NCBI RefSeq assembly: GCF_009649815.1
Contig: NZ_WJIC01000025.1
Span: forward strand, 43,449-107,448
Source of the DNA: Nocardia sp. SYP-A9097
Lineage (GTDB): Bacteria > Actinomycetota > Actinomycetes > Mycobacteriales > Mycobacteriaceae
DNA: 64,000 nt
Reading direction: 5' to 3'
Positions within the stretch are counted from its first letter, which is position 1; every line of letters begins with the position of its first letter. The notes under the pieces are model-generated. The model searched no databases and was not told the origin of the DNA. It saw nothing but the letters and a program-made list of their open reading frames with translations. Position numbers and translations under genes: made by a program. Positions 17,481 through 25,551 of this stretch are shown here, one piece after another.

Positions 17481-18335
17481 TCAGTGCGCGGGTGCGTTGG
17501 CAGCCTGTTCGATCACATTGGCGACCAGATCCGGATGCGAGACGGCGACCGAATGCGAGGCGTCGACCTCGGTGACCTGCGCATGGGCGCGATCGGCCAT
17601 GAATCGCTGCGCCGCGACCGGAATGTTCAGATCCTGGGTGGTGACGATGTCCCAGCTGGGCTTCTCGGTCCACGCCGCGACCGTGGCCTTCTCCTCCAGC
17701 GCGGCCTGCGCGATCGGCCGCTGCGTGGCCGCCATCAGGGCGGCGCGATCTTCGGGGACATCCGCGGCGAACTGGGCACGGAACTTGTCCTCCTGGATGT
17801 AGATATCGGTCCCGGCGCTGCCGTCGATATTGGTGAACGGCACCGGATTCAAGGTGCCGGGCAGTGTGGAGCCGGGGTACTTGTTGGTCAGTTCCAGGGC
17901 GGTCTCGCCGACCGCGGGCAGAAAAGCCGCCACGTAGACGAGGGCCTTGACCTTGTCGTTCCCGGCTCCGGCCGCGCTGATGACGGACCCGCCGTAGGAA
18001 TGCCCGACCAGGATGACCGGTCCGTCGATGTGGCTGATCAGACCGCGCAGGGAGGAGGCGTCGCCGGTGGGTCCGCGCAGCGGGTTGGCCGCAGCCACTA
18101 CGGGATACCGGTCCTTGCGCAGCTTCTCGATCACATCGTTCCAGCTGGATCCGTCTGCGAAGGCGCCGTGTTCCAGGATGATGGTCGGTCGCGGCGCATC
18201 GTCGGGGGGACCGGCGTGGGTGACGGTATTCGCAGTGCAGGCAGCGACGAGGCCGCCGCCCGCGATACCGGCCGCGAGCGCCGTGGCAGCCCGGGTCGCG
18301 CGGCGTCGCATGCGGCCATATCCGTTGTCGAACAT
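17481..18335 (-). CDS. Alpha/beta hydrolase lipoprotein (GHSYGG family)
   Basis: The start at 18335 gives 284 residues. An Arg-rich N-terminus and hydrophobic core lead to a lipobox ending LVAAC, so it should be a membrane-anchored lipoprotein. The hydrolase fold shows EHGAFADGSSW (oxyanion), GHSYGG (Ser nucleophile) and a C-terminal VDASHSVAVSHP (catalytic His). It is closely similar to the plus-strand gene at 26304-27149, sharing long blocks such as LRKDRYPVVAAANPLRG, and is related to those at 36544 and 55007. The element at 18406-18423 lies 71 bp upstream. The substrate is unknown. Confidence 0.82.
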   Translation of the reverse strand: MFDNGYGRMRRRATRAATALAAGIAGGGLVAACTANTVTHAGPPDDAPRPTIILEHGAFADGSSWNDVIEKLRKDRYPVVAAANPLRGPTGDASSLRGLISHIDGPVILVGHSYGGSVISAAGAGNDKVKALVYVAAFLPAVGETALELTNKYPGSTLPGTLNPVPFTNIDGSAGTDIYIQEDKFRAQFAADVPEDRAALMAATQRPIAQAALEEKATVAAWTEKPSWDIVTTQDLNIPVAAQRFMADRAHAQVTEVDASHSVAVSHPDLVANVIEQAANAPAH

Positions 18336-18405
18336 AGGATTTCGCCCTTCAGACAAGTGGGTAAGGGGTGTGTGATCCCACTGTTGTCCACCGGCGGTGA
18401 TGGCA

Positions 18406-18423
18406 CATCCGTCACCTGACGCT
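18406..18423 (-). promoter_or_regulatory. AGCGTCA-N2-TGAC element, site C
   Basis: Read on the minus strand it is AGCGTCAGGTGACGGATG. It lies 71 bp upstream of the lipoprotein hydrolase and is oriented towards it. Confidence 0.55.
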
Positions 18424-18471
18424 GGCGTCGACGTACGTCGGCTACGGGCCCTGTCGACCTACGTCGGCATC

Positions 18472-18489
18472 AGCGTCAACCGACGGATG
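18472..18489 (+). promoter_or_regulatory. AGCGTCA-type element, site D
   Basis: AGCGTCAACCGACGGATG is an imperfect copy facing opposite to site C, 48 bp away. The two form a large inverted repeat across the divergent region 18406-18489, in front of the small membrane protein gene at 18553. Confidence 0.45.
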
Positions 18490-18552
18490 TGCGGGGTGGC
18501 CGCGCCGGGCGAGAGTGGCTTTCAGCCACCCCGATCGAATGGATGATTCCTC

Positions 18553-18723
18553 ATGAACAACACTGCGACGCTGAATGATTCGACAGCCGAGCGGTCTTCT
18601 CTGATCCGCCTCCAGCTGAGTCGCGGCGTCCTGGCGATCGCTTGGGCTCTCGCCATCGCCCTCGGTATCGCCGCGACCTGGAAAGCGCGTAAAGCGCATT
18701 ACGTCGACACCAGCGTCAGTTGA
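18553..18723 (+). CDS. Small membrane protein, 56 residues
   Basis: The ATG at 18553 opens a 56-codon frame. After a polar N-terminus it has one hydrophobic helix (GVLAIAWALAIALGIAATW) followed by a positively charged segment, consistent with a single-pass protein with a cytoplasmic C-terminus. I recognise no family. The gene lies between operator-like sites D and E, and its TGA stop falls inside site E. A weak purine-rich stretch precedes the start. It may be a real small gene of the regulon; evidence is moderate. Confidence 0.4.
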   Translation: MNNTATLNDSTAERSSLIRLQLSRGVLAIAWALAIALGIAATWKARKAHYVDTSVS

Positions 18724-18729
18724 CCGATG
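18712..18729 (+). promoter_or_regulatory. AGCGTCA-N2-TGAC element, site E
   Basis: AGCGTCAGTTGACCGATG lies 108 bp before the haloperoxidase-like hydrolase gene at 18838 and overlaps the stop codon of the small membrane protein. Confidence 0.55.
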
Positions 18730-18837
18730 CTGCCGGCACCTGCACGGATTCAGACTTCAACCAGTGGAATCAGCGAGCCCTGGCGGGCCGATTCCACTGT
18801 CCCAGTACAGACTTCGCCACCGAACAGGAACCAGATC

Positions 18838-19686
18838 ATGGCCAAGCTGACCGTAGGTCGCGAGAACAGCGACACCATCGACATCTACTACGAAGACCAC
18901 GGCAGTGGCCGACCGGTCGTGCTCGTTCACGGGTACCCGCTCAACGGTGCGTCGTGGGAGAAACAGCAGCGAGTACTGCTCGAAGCCGGTTATCGGGTGA
19001 TCACCTACGATCGCCGCGGCTTCGGCAACTCCAGCCACCCCACAGTCGGCTACGACTACGACACCTTCACCGCCGATCTGTACGCCCTCATCGAGCACCT
19101 GGACCTGACCGACGCCGTACTGGTCGGCTTCTCCATGGGGACCGGTGAAGTCACCCGATATCTGGGCCAGTACGGCTCGGCACGCATTGCGAAAGCCGTT
19201 CTGATGGGCGCGATTCCGCCGTATCTGCGCAAAGCGCAGGACAACCCGGAAGGAGTGGATCAGGCGGTGTTCGACGGCATCAAGGCCGCCATCCTCGCCG
19301 ACCGGCCCGCCTATTTCAAAGACTTCCTCGACAACTTCTACAACGTCGACGTGCTCGGCGGCACTCGCATCAGCGAACAGGCCTGGCAGAACAGTTTCAA
19401 TGTCGCGGTAACCGCCTCGACCCATGCCGCCTACGCCTGCGTCGACACCTGGCTGACCGACTTCCGCGACGATCTGCCCGCGATCGATGTGCCGGTACTG
19501 CTGATACACGGCGACGACGACCGCATCCTGCCCTACTCCGCGACCGCGGGACGACTGCCGGGCCTGATCGAGGACTTGACCGTGGTCACCGTCGAGGGAG
19601 GTCCGCACAACATCGCCTGGACCCACCCCGAAGTCGTCAATCCCGCACTGCTGCAATTCCTTTCGAACAATGGACACCTGTCATGA
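18838..19686 (+). CDS. Cofactor-free haloperoxidase-like alpha/beta hydrolase
   Basis: The 282 residues match the non-haem chloroperoxidase/arylesterase family: HGYPLNGASW (oxyanion), GFSMGTGEVTRYL (nucleophile Ser, characteristic of this family), HGDDDRILP (acid) and GGPHNIAWTH (His). These enzymes are serine hydrolases with side perhydrolase activity. The ATG at 18838 follows a GGAACCAGA ribosome site. Its stop overlaps the cupin ATG (ATGA, 19683-19686). It is first of four likely co-transcribed genes: hydrolase, cupin, SDR and MBL-fold enzyme. Site E is its upstream element. Confidence 0.85.
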   Translation: MAKLTVGRENSDTIDIYYEDHGSGRPVVLVHGYPLNGASWEKQQRVLLEAGYRVITYDRRGFGNSSHPTVGYDYDTFTADLYALIEHLDLTDAVLVGFSMGTGEVTRYLGQYGSARIAKAVLMGAIPPYLRKAQDNPEGVDQAVFDGIKAAILADRPAYFKDFLDNFYNVDVLGGTRISEQAWQNSFNVAVTASTHAAYACVDTWLTDFRDDLPAIDVPVLLIHGDDDRILPYSATAGRLPGLIEDLTVVTVEGGPHNIAWTHPEVVNPALLQFLSNNGHLS

Positions 19687-20189
19687 CCGAATTCCCTCGC
19701 CCGCCCGCCGTCGCGCAGAACCGCCGCTTCGTGCTGGGTCAGCATCTGAAGATGACCGTCCTGACCGCGCCGGAGGACACCGACGGACGCCACGATGTCG
19801 CCCTTGTCGTACTTCCCCCGGGTTCGGACACCCCCTTGCACAAACACACCCGATACGAGGAGCGGATCTGGGTGATCGAGGGCGCGCTTTCCGTGTGGGC
19901 AGGCCCGGATACCCACACGCTGGGACCCGGCGACTTCTACACCATCACCATGAACACCCCGCATGCGCTCGAGGCGGGCCCCGAGGGAGCCCGGGTTCTG
20001 AACATCAGTTCTCCCGCGCATTTCGTGGATCTCATCCGGCGGGCCGGTACACCCGAAGCCGAGGCGACGCCCGACACCGAGTGGGATCTCGAACTCTTCA
20101 ACAAGATCACCACCGAAGTCGGTGATGTCATCCTCGGCCCGCCGGGAATGACGCCCGCCGATTTCCGGGACAACAACCCGGCGGCATAG
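19683..20189 (+). CDS. Cupin-domain protein
   Basis: The 168 residues hold a single cupin barrel. Motif 1 is HKHTRYEERIWVIEGALSVW, with histidines and a glutamate positioned as metal ligands, and motif 2 is GPGDFYTITMNTPHAL, with a third His. It could be a metal-binding isomerase or dioxygenase or a ligand sensor; the substrate is not known. The ATG overlaps the upstream hydrolase stop. A hairpin (20206-20242) lies between it and the SDR gene, which might lower downstream expression. Confidence 0.78.
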   Translation: MTEFPRPPAVAQNRRFVLGQHLKMTVLTAPEDTDGRHDVALVVLPPGSDTPLHKHTRYEERIWVIEGALSVWAGPDTHTLGPGDFYTITMNTPHALEAGPEGARVLNISSPAHFVDLIRRAGTPEAEATPDTEWDLELFNKITTEVGDVILGPPGMTPADFRDNNPAA

Positions 20190-20205
20190 ACCACCAGCTC
20201 GATGA

Positions 20206-20242
20206 GGTGGCGTGCGTGATCGAAGCGATTACGCACGCCACC
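20206..20242 (+). terminator. Intercistronic hairpin between cupin and SDR genes
   Basis: Perfect 12-bp arms (GGTGGCGTGCGT and ACGCACGCCACC) enclose a 13-nt loop. No T-run follows, so it may act as a partial terminator or as an mRNA stabiliser for the upstream genes. Confidence 0.5.
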
Positions 20243-20281
20243 GATCGCCCCTCATTCGACAACCCGACGAAGAAGGACTTC

Positions 20282-21055
20282 ATGTCACAGCGACTGCACG
20301 GCAAGACAGCTCTGATCACCGGCTCCACCAGCAATATCGGACGCGCGACCGCGCTGGCCTTCGCCGCCGAAGGCGCGCATGTCATCGTCTCCGGACGGGA
20401 CCGAACCCGAGGCGAGGGCGTCGTCACCCAGATCCGCCAAGCAGGCGGGCAGGCCGATTTCATCGCCGTCGATCTCGACGGCAGCCGCACCGCCAGTCAC
20501 ACCCTCGCCGCGGCAGCGACCGAACAACTGGGCGGACACATCGACATCCTGGTCAACAACGCCGGCATCTTTCCCGGTGCGACGACCCTGACCACCGACG
20601 AGGAAGCCTTCGACCGCGTCTACGCCGTCAATGTCAAAGCCGCCTTCTTCCTCACCCAGGCGATCGTTCCCACCATGATCGGCAGCGGTGGCGGCGTGGT
20701 GATCAACCTCGGCTCGTGGGCCGCGCGACTGGGCCTGCCCGTCGGAGCTCTCTATGCCTCGACCAAAGGCGCGATCGAAACCCTCACCCGCGCTTGGTCA
20801 TCCGAGTTCGGCAGCCAAGGCATCCGGGTCAACGCCATCTCACCAGGGGTCATCCTGACCCCTGACGAGGACAGCGACACCGACCCTGTGGGAGTGCTGA
20901 TGCACGGTACGCCCGCAGGGCGGACCGGACATCCCGATGCCATCGCCGCAGCGGCCGTCTACCTCGCCTCCGATGATGCTGCCTTCGTACATGGCACCGT
21001 CATCGACGTCGACGGCGGCCGTACCGGCGTCGCGGTCATCAAGGACGCGATTTGA
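20282..21055 (+). CDS. Short-chain dehydrogenase/reductase
   Basis: This classical SDR of 257 residues has the cofactor motif TGSTSNIG (a TGxxxGIG variant with Asn), LVNNAG, a catalytic Ser region and YASTK (Tyr-x3-Lys), and ends with the usual IDVDGG strand. An Arg after the second strand (SGRDR) suggests NADP(H). The ATG at 20282 is preceded by AAGGA. Its end overlaps the next start (TTGA at 21052-21055), coupling it to the MBL-fold gene. The substrate is unknown. Confidence 0.82.
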   Translation: MSQRLHGKTALITGSTSNIGRATALAFAAEGAHVIVSGRDRTRGEGVVTQIRQAGGQADFIAVDLDGSRTASHTLAAAATEQLGGHIDILVNNAGIFPGATTLTTDEEAFDRVYAVNVKAAFFLTQAIVPTMIGSGGGVVINLGSWAARLGLPVGALYASTKGAIETLTRAWSSEFGSQGIRVNAISPGVILTPDEDSDTDPVGVLMHGTPAGRTGHPDAIAAAAVYLASDDAAFVHGTVIDVDGGRTGVAVIKDAI

Positions 21056-21795
21056 GGATCGAACAGGTTTCCGACTCGGTCTTCATGGTGTCGGGAACCA
21101 ACGTCAACTGGGCGTTGATCAGCAACGGGTCCGGCGTCACGGTCATCGACGCCGGCTACCCGGCCGATACGACCGCGGTGCTTGATTCGGTGCGGCAGAT
21201 CGGTCACAAGGTCGGCGATATCACCGCGGTGCTGCTGACCCACGCTCATCTGGACCATATCGGTGCCATACCCACGCTCGTCGAACAGGCCAATGCGCCG
21301 GTCTACACCGGAGCTTTGGAAGTCCCACACGCCAAACGTGAACACCTGCAACAGATCACGCCACGGCAGATGGTGCAGCAGCTGACAACGCGGCAAGGGG
21401 CTCGATGGGTGCTGCAGACGACGCGTGCGGTTATCGGGCACATCGATATGCGGGTGCCGACCGCGCAAGCTGCCGATCCGGCCGTGCCGGCCGCGCTGCC
21501 GGGCGGGTTCGTCGCAATTTCCACACCGGGGCACACCGACGGCCACACGGCCTACTTCATGCCCTCCGAAGGAGTGCTGTTCTCCGGAGACGAACTCGTC
21601 ACCGGCCATCCACTCCTACCTGCAACCGGCCCCCAACTTCTACCAAAAGTGTTCAACCACAACCAGACCCGCACCAACACCAACGTGGACGCACTCTCCA
21701 TCGAACAGGCGAACATCCTGGTCCCCGGACACGGGCCCGCGATACACCGGCACCTGCCGACCCTGATCGCGGAACTACGCGGCCCACGAGACTGA
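21052..21795 (+). CDS. Metallo-beta-lactamase-fold hydrolase
   Basis: The 247 residues show the MBL metal-binding motif THAHLDH, a second His in TPGHTDGH, an Asp ligand in FSGDELV and a late His in PGHG. That is the two-zinc site of glyoxalase II/lactonase-type enzymes. The probable start is a TTG overlapping the SDR stop. It is the last gene of the hydrolase-cupin-SDR unit. The activity could be lactone or thioester hydrolysis; context gives no more. Confidence 0.8.
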   Translation: MRIEQVSDSVFMVSGTNVNWALISNGSGVTVIDAGYPADTTAVLDSVRQIGHKVGDITAVLLTHAHLDHIGAIPTLVEQANAPVYTGALEVPHAKREHLQQITPRQMVQQLTTRQGARWVLQTTRAVIGHIDMRVPTAQAADPAVPAALPGGFVAISTPGHTDGHTAYFMPSEGVLFSGDELVTGHPLLPATGPQLLPKVFNHNQTRTNTNVDALSIEQANILVPGHGPAIHRHLPTLIAELRGPRD

Positions 21796-21869
21796 TCAAT
21801 CAGCCCGCAGGCAGTGCATCGTCATCCCCGATTTCGAATGTGCTGCCGGTGGGCTGATTGGGTTCGAGG

Positions 21870-22517
21870 TCAACGCAATCCGGGACTCCGCTCCGTAGTC
21901 GGCTGGTCCCTGACCAGCCACCGGGGATGCTCCAGTTCCGCCCAGGCCCGATCGACGTACCCGGTCCGCATGCCGCGCCGCGCCTCCGGATCCTGGTACG
22001 CCTTTCGGATGTGACCCACCAGCACAGCCGCGATACTCCAGGCCAGGACGTCGTGCACGAAGATCGCGCTGGTCCGGGAGATGCCCGGCAGTAGGTGCAT
22101 GATCCACATCAGCAGGCCCGTGAACATCATCACCAGCACGGCGCCGGCGATCCAGCCCGCGTAGAGCTTCTGCCCCGCATTGAACTTTCCCGCGGGTCGC
22201 TCCGACGGTTCGGTCGGGCGCCGACGGACCGCGCGCAGCCATTGCCGGTCATAGGGCGCGAAGCGGTTCAGTCGGCGCAGATCGGCGCGGAAGGCCGGTG
22301 CGAACAGCCCCAGCAGGACCGGCACGGGCAGTAGGACACCCGACCATTCGTGGACGGTGGCCACGACGTCTCGTCGACCCACCAGTTGAGCCAGCGGCCC
22401 GAAGTACAGGAAGGCCGCGGTCGTCGCGCACAGCAGCATCAGTGTTCCGGTGATGCGGTGAACCAGCCGCTCGGCGGCGGTGAACCGCCGCACACCGCGC
22501 CGTTCAGTGCTTGCCAT
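21870..22517 (-). CDS. Haem b membrane subunit, cytochrome b561/YedZ-like
   Basis: This 215-residue protein has four likely membrane helices (TGTLMLLCATTAAFLYF, WSGVLLPVPVLLGLF, AGAVLVMMFTGLLMWIM, VLAWSIAAVLVGHI) with histidines in or near them, including H-R, V-H-E-W and V-H-D, matching the bis-haem pattern of cytochrome b561-like subunits. Its start at 22517 overlaps the end of the molybdenum-enzyme gene by 14 bp. It is therefore the probable electron-transfer partner of that enzyme, as YedZ/MsrQ is for YedY/MsrP. Confidence 0.75.
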   Translation of the reverse strand: MASTERRGVRRFTAAERLVHRITGTLMLLCATTAAFLYFGPLAQLVGRRDVVATVHEWSGVLLPVPVLLGLFAPAFRADLRRLNRFAPYDRQWLRAVRRRPTEPSERPAGKFNAGQKLYAGWIAGAVLVMMFTGLLMWIMHLLPGISRTSAIFVHDVLAWSIAAVLVGHIRKAYQDPEARRGMRTGYVDRAWAELEHPRWLVRDQPTTERSPGLR

Positions 22518-23211
22518 CGAGCCAGCCGTCGACGTCGTATCCGCGTTCTTCCCAGTAGCCCGGGATAACCCGGCTGGTGACCGATATGCCGGACAACCAT
22601 TTGGCGGATTTGTAGAAGTACATCGGCGCCACGTAGAGCCTGACCGGGCCGCCGTGCTCGTGCGTGATCGGCGCGTCCTGCATCCGCAGGGCCACAAGCA
22701 CATCGGAACGCCGGGCCTGCTCGAGCGTGAGGCTCTCGGTGTACGTACCGTCGAAACAGTCGAAACTCAGGGCCTTTCCACCCGCGGCGACCCCCGCGTC
22801 GTCCAGCAGATCGGACAACTTCACACCCTCGAACGGCACCTTCTCGACGCGCCAGCCGTCGGTGCATCGCACATCGTGGACGACCCGGGTCTGCGGCAAC
22901 GCGTGTAGGTCCGCAAGCGTGTACGTCCGCGCCCGGTCCACCAAGCCGTCGATTTTCAGCTCATAGTCGGCCTCGCTTTTACGTGGGACAGAACGGACAA
23001 CGCTGTAGTAGCGGAACCCGCCCGGGTCCGGGAGCAGGCCGGCGAGACCGGTAGGATCCACCTGAGATGCCTTGGCCAGCAAGCCTTCCCAACCGGCCTG
23101 TAGGTACGGCGCCGCAATCAGCCCTGCCGCGCCGGCGCCGAGCATCCCCAACAGTGTTCTCCGGGCCACGGGGGCGCCGCCCGGCATGTTCTCGGATTCG
23201 TTCTCCGACAT
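22504..23211 (-). CDS. Tat-exported molybdopterin oxidoreductase (sulfite oxidase fold)
   Basis: The 235 residues begin with a twin-arginine signal (ARRTLLGML, then a hydrophobic stretch), so the enzyme should fold in the cytoplasm and be exported. The body matches the sulfite oxidase/YedY molybdopterin domain: YELKIDGLVDRARTYTLADL, the cofactor Cys in HDVRCTDGW, then HGGPVRLYVAPMYFYKSAKW. MsrP-type enzymes reduce oxidised methionines in envelope proteins; others have unknown substrates. It is transcribed with the membrane haem subunit. The Shine-Dalgarno AAAGGAGCGG precedes the ATG at 23211. Confidence 0.82.
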   Translation of the reverse strand: MSENESENMPGGAPVARRTLLGMLGAGAAGLIAAPYLQAGWEGLLAKASQVDPTGLAGLLPDPGGFRYYSVVRSVPRKSEADYELKIDGLVDRARTYTLADLHALPQTRVVHDVRCTDGWRVEKVPFEGVKLSDLLDDAGVAAGGKALSFDCFDGTYTESLTLEQARRSDVLVALRMQDAPITHEHGGPVRLYVAPMYFYKSAKWLSGISVTSRVIPGYWEERGYDVDGWLDGKH

Positions 23212-23235
23212 CTTTCCGCTCCTTTCGTCGGCTGG

Positions 23236-23288
23236 AATCCGGGTTCGGGCCCGCCCCCGTTGCGAGGACGGGCCCTAACCCGGATTCG
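23236..23288 (-). terminator. Terminator after tannase-family gene
   Basis: Long arms AATCCGGGTT-GGGCCCG and the complementary CGGGCCC-AACCCGGATT, interrupted by one mismatch, form a strong hairpin between the esterase stop and the molybdoenzyme start. Confidence 0.7.
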
Positions 23289-23299
23289 GATGGTCGGTG

Positions 23300-24931
23300 T
23301 TACGGCGAGGGTGCGACGCAGCGGAAGCTGGCCGCGGACGCCGGGTCGCCGTCGCCGTTGTAGTGGGAGACCAACGGAAGGCGGCAGATATCGCGCGAGA
23401 CCGTCTGGCCGGTGGCGGTGGTCAAAGTGGCCTGTAGGACATCCGGTGCCTGACCGTGCTCGACCCAGGCCGTCAGGGCGGTCAGGTCGTTGACGGTGCT
23501 GCCGGTAAGTGCGCAGTGCGAGACGCCGGGTGCCAGGAAGACGCGATAGAAGTCGTCGACCTTGGTGGTGCCACCCATCAGGGCATTCACGCGGTTGCGG
23601 TAGTCGACGGTGCCCGCGGTGGGGATCAGCTGGTCGGCGTCGCCATGCCAGGTGATCAGCTTGCCGCCCGCGGCGCGGAATGCCGACAGGTCCGGATCGG
23701 AGGTGCCGATGATCGAGTCGTACTCGGAGCGGGCGCGCTGGAAGATTTGGTCGAACTGCGCATAGGTGAGGTTCGCGCTGTTGAACCCGGGCTGCTTCTG
23801 CACGAACGTGGCGACCCACTGGGCGGGGACGGTGAACGGCACGCCCGTCGTGACGCCATTCGCGCCGGTGGTGCTGGCGGTCAGGGAGCTGAAGTCGGCG
23901 CCGGTCGGCAGGCCGAACCACAGTTGTTTGCCGTTCGCGTCCCGCGGACCGTCCCAAATCTTGCGGACCACGTCGGCGACAGCCTCGCTGATCGTGTACT
24001 CCTTGCCGTCGCACTGAACCTTGGTGCCGATCAGGCTGCGCGGATCGAAGTTGCACCGGCTCGGGTCACTGATCAGACCGTCGACGACACCGTCCAGCGT
24101 GTCGCAGTCCTTGACCGCGGCCTGATTGAACGCGTTGAACTCGCAAGTGGTCGGGTAGGTGTGTGCTTCGTTCATCACCACCTGCGGCCATAGTGTGGCG
24201 ACCTCGAACTGGTTCCAGTTGATCGCCGGGGCGTCGGCATTGATGCCGTTGAAGTCGGTCGGGTACTTCTGGGCCTCCATGTAGCCCTGGCGTCCACCGG
24301 TGGAACAGCCGTTCCAGTAGGCGTAGGACGCGGCTTGGCCATAGACCTCTGTCACGACCTGCTTGCCCACGACGGCCAGCTCGTGCACCGAGCGGGAGGC
24401 GAAGTTTTCCAGCAGCGCGGCGTTGATCTGACCACTCGAGTTCAGCGCCCAACTGGTGTCCAGGCCACTGGTATCCACGCCGGCGTCAGTGGTCGCGGCC
24501 GCGTAGCCCTGCTTGACGGCCGTGGCCACACCGCCGATGTTCCCGGCGGCGTAGGCGGCGCCACCGACCGCCTGGAATCGGCCGTTCCAGCCGGATTCCG
24601 GCAGCCAAACCTGCACCTTGGCATGGTCGTTCGCACCGGGATGGGCCACTGTGACTGTCACTTCGCAGTGCGCGGGGACCTCTGGCACGGGATAGCCGCC
24701 CAGCGGCGGGCTCCCGGGGACCTGAAACGTTGCTGCGGGGACGTTGGTCGCCGTCAGGGACTCCACGGCGGTACCGGCTGGTGCCGGTATCTGAAATGTA
24801 GAGCAGTTGAACGCATTTGCGCTCACCGGGGTGGCCGCCGAATCGTCCGACCTGTCCACCAATGCGTAAATGGCGACGGCACCGGCGACCGTGATGCCAG
24901 CGGTCGCGAGTGTCAGAAGTTGTCGTTTCAA
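23300..24931 (-). CDS. Tannase/feruloyl esterase family, secreted
   Basis: The 543 residues begin with a hydrophobic signal or anchor (about residues 5-25). The catalytic elbow is GCSTGG at 208-213 (Ser210) and the acid is in WHGDADQLIP. The His lies in GVSHC; its neighbouring Cys and Cys209 form the disulfide characteristic of tannases and feruloyl esterases. These enzymes hydrolyse aromatic (gallic, ferulic) esters. The length is normal for the family. Site F of the shared operator lies 57 bp upstream of the start, placing it in the same proposed regulon as the lipoprotein hydrolases. The exact ester substrate is unknown. Confidence 0.85.
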   Translation of the reverse strand: MKRQLLTLATAGITVAGAVAIYALVDRSDDSAATPVSANAFNCSTFQIPAPAGTAVESLTATNVPAATFQVPGSPPLGGYPVPEVPAHCEVTVTVAHPGANDHAKVQVWLPESGWNGRFQAVGGAAYAAGNIGGVATAVKQGYAAATTDAGVDTSGLDTSWALNSSGQINAALLENFASRSVHELAVVGKQVVTEVYGQAASYAYWNGCSTGGRQGYMEAQKYPTDFNGINADAPAINWNQFEVATLWPQVVMNEAHTYPTTCEFNAFNQAAVKDCDTLDGVVDGLISDPSRCNFDPRSLIGTKVQCDGKEYTISEAVADVVRKIWDGPRDANGKQLWFGLPTGADFSSLTASTTGANGVTTGVPFTVPAQWVATFVQKQPGFNSANLTYAQFDQIFQRARSEYDSIIGTSDPDLSAFRAAGGKLITWHGDADQLIPTAGTVDYRNRVNALMGGTTKVDDFYRVFLAPGVSHCALTGSTVNDLTALTAWVEHGQAPDVLQATLTTATGQTVSRDICRLPLVSHYNGDGDPASAASFRCVAPSP

Positions 24932-24987
24932 GATCTCTCCTCGGTTGGAACTACCCCCTCACTGTGGCCAGCGCACCAACACCGGCA

Positions 24988-25005
24988 CATCAGTCACCTG
25001 ACGCT
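24988..25005 (-). promoter_or_regulatory. AGCGTCA-N2-TGAC element, site F
   Basis: On the minus strand it reads AGCGTCAGGTGACTGATG and lies 57 bp upstream of the tannase-family gene. Confidence 0.55.
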
Positions 25006-25162
25006 CCAGGCAACGTAATTCGGCCTTCGACCTGCTCCGATTCGGCCAGCAGCTCCCGGTTCCTCGGTGAGCGCATCGGCAAGCGCAAGCACGGCCGGGA
25101 CGATGGGGACATGCTCAGGCGCATAGATTTCTCGGCGATGGAAACCCGCAGGTTTCGCTGCG

Positions 25163-25180
25163 ACCGTCAGATGACGTAAC
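25163..25180 (+). promoter_or_regulatory. AGCGTCA-like element, site G
   Basis: ACCGTCAGATGACGTAAC matches site A at most positions but has no intact gene close by. A further TGACG half-site follows within 6 bp. It may serve a lost gene or act at a distance on the tannase gene. Confidence 0.4.
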
Positions 25181-25481
25181 TGACGACGCGACGCGGACCG
25201 CTGGGTCTTGAAGACAACATGCGCGGGCACTGCCGCCCTCGATCGCCGAAATGCGTGCTCCCGGACCGATCGATCAGCTCGCACCCGTCGGGTTCCCCGA
25301 ACCCGCGTAACCCACGGCGTCACAATGGAAACGCGGCTTCGATCGTCAGCTCTCCACGAAGAAGATACCGGTCAGCCCTGTTCCCATCTGTATATGATCC
25401 CGCCGGGGGCGCCTCCACCCTGACCGTTTCCCCAGTTCAGGCGAGGTACCCGCATTAAGTACCCCACTATCGGATCAGAGA

Positions 25482-25522
25482 AACCCCCGGTCGCAGGTCG
25501 CAGGTTCGTTTCATCGGGGGTT
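25482..25522 (-). terminator. Terminator-like inverted repeat downstream of deacetylase
   Basis: AACCCCCG at 25482 and CGGGGGTT at 25515 are perfect 8-bp arms with a 25-nt loop, 30 bp past the stop of the minus-strand deacetylase gene. Confidence 0.5.
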
Positions 25523-25551
25523 GCTGTCAGCTAACACCCCAGCTCAGAACC

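Larger units (their letters stand above)
24932..25551. other. Long intergenic region with two operator-like sites
   Basis: This 620-bp region holds sites F and G and a terminator hairpin near its right end. I see no convincing gene. A minus-strand frame around 25020-25160 has some protein-like composition (APEHVPIVPAVLALADAL) but no family match, and may be a remnant of a gene once driven from site G. Confidence 0.5.
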
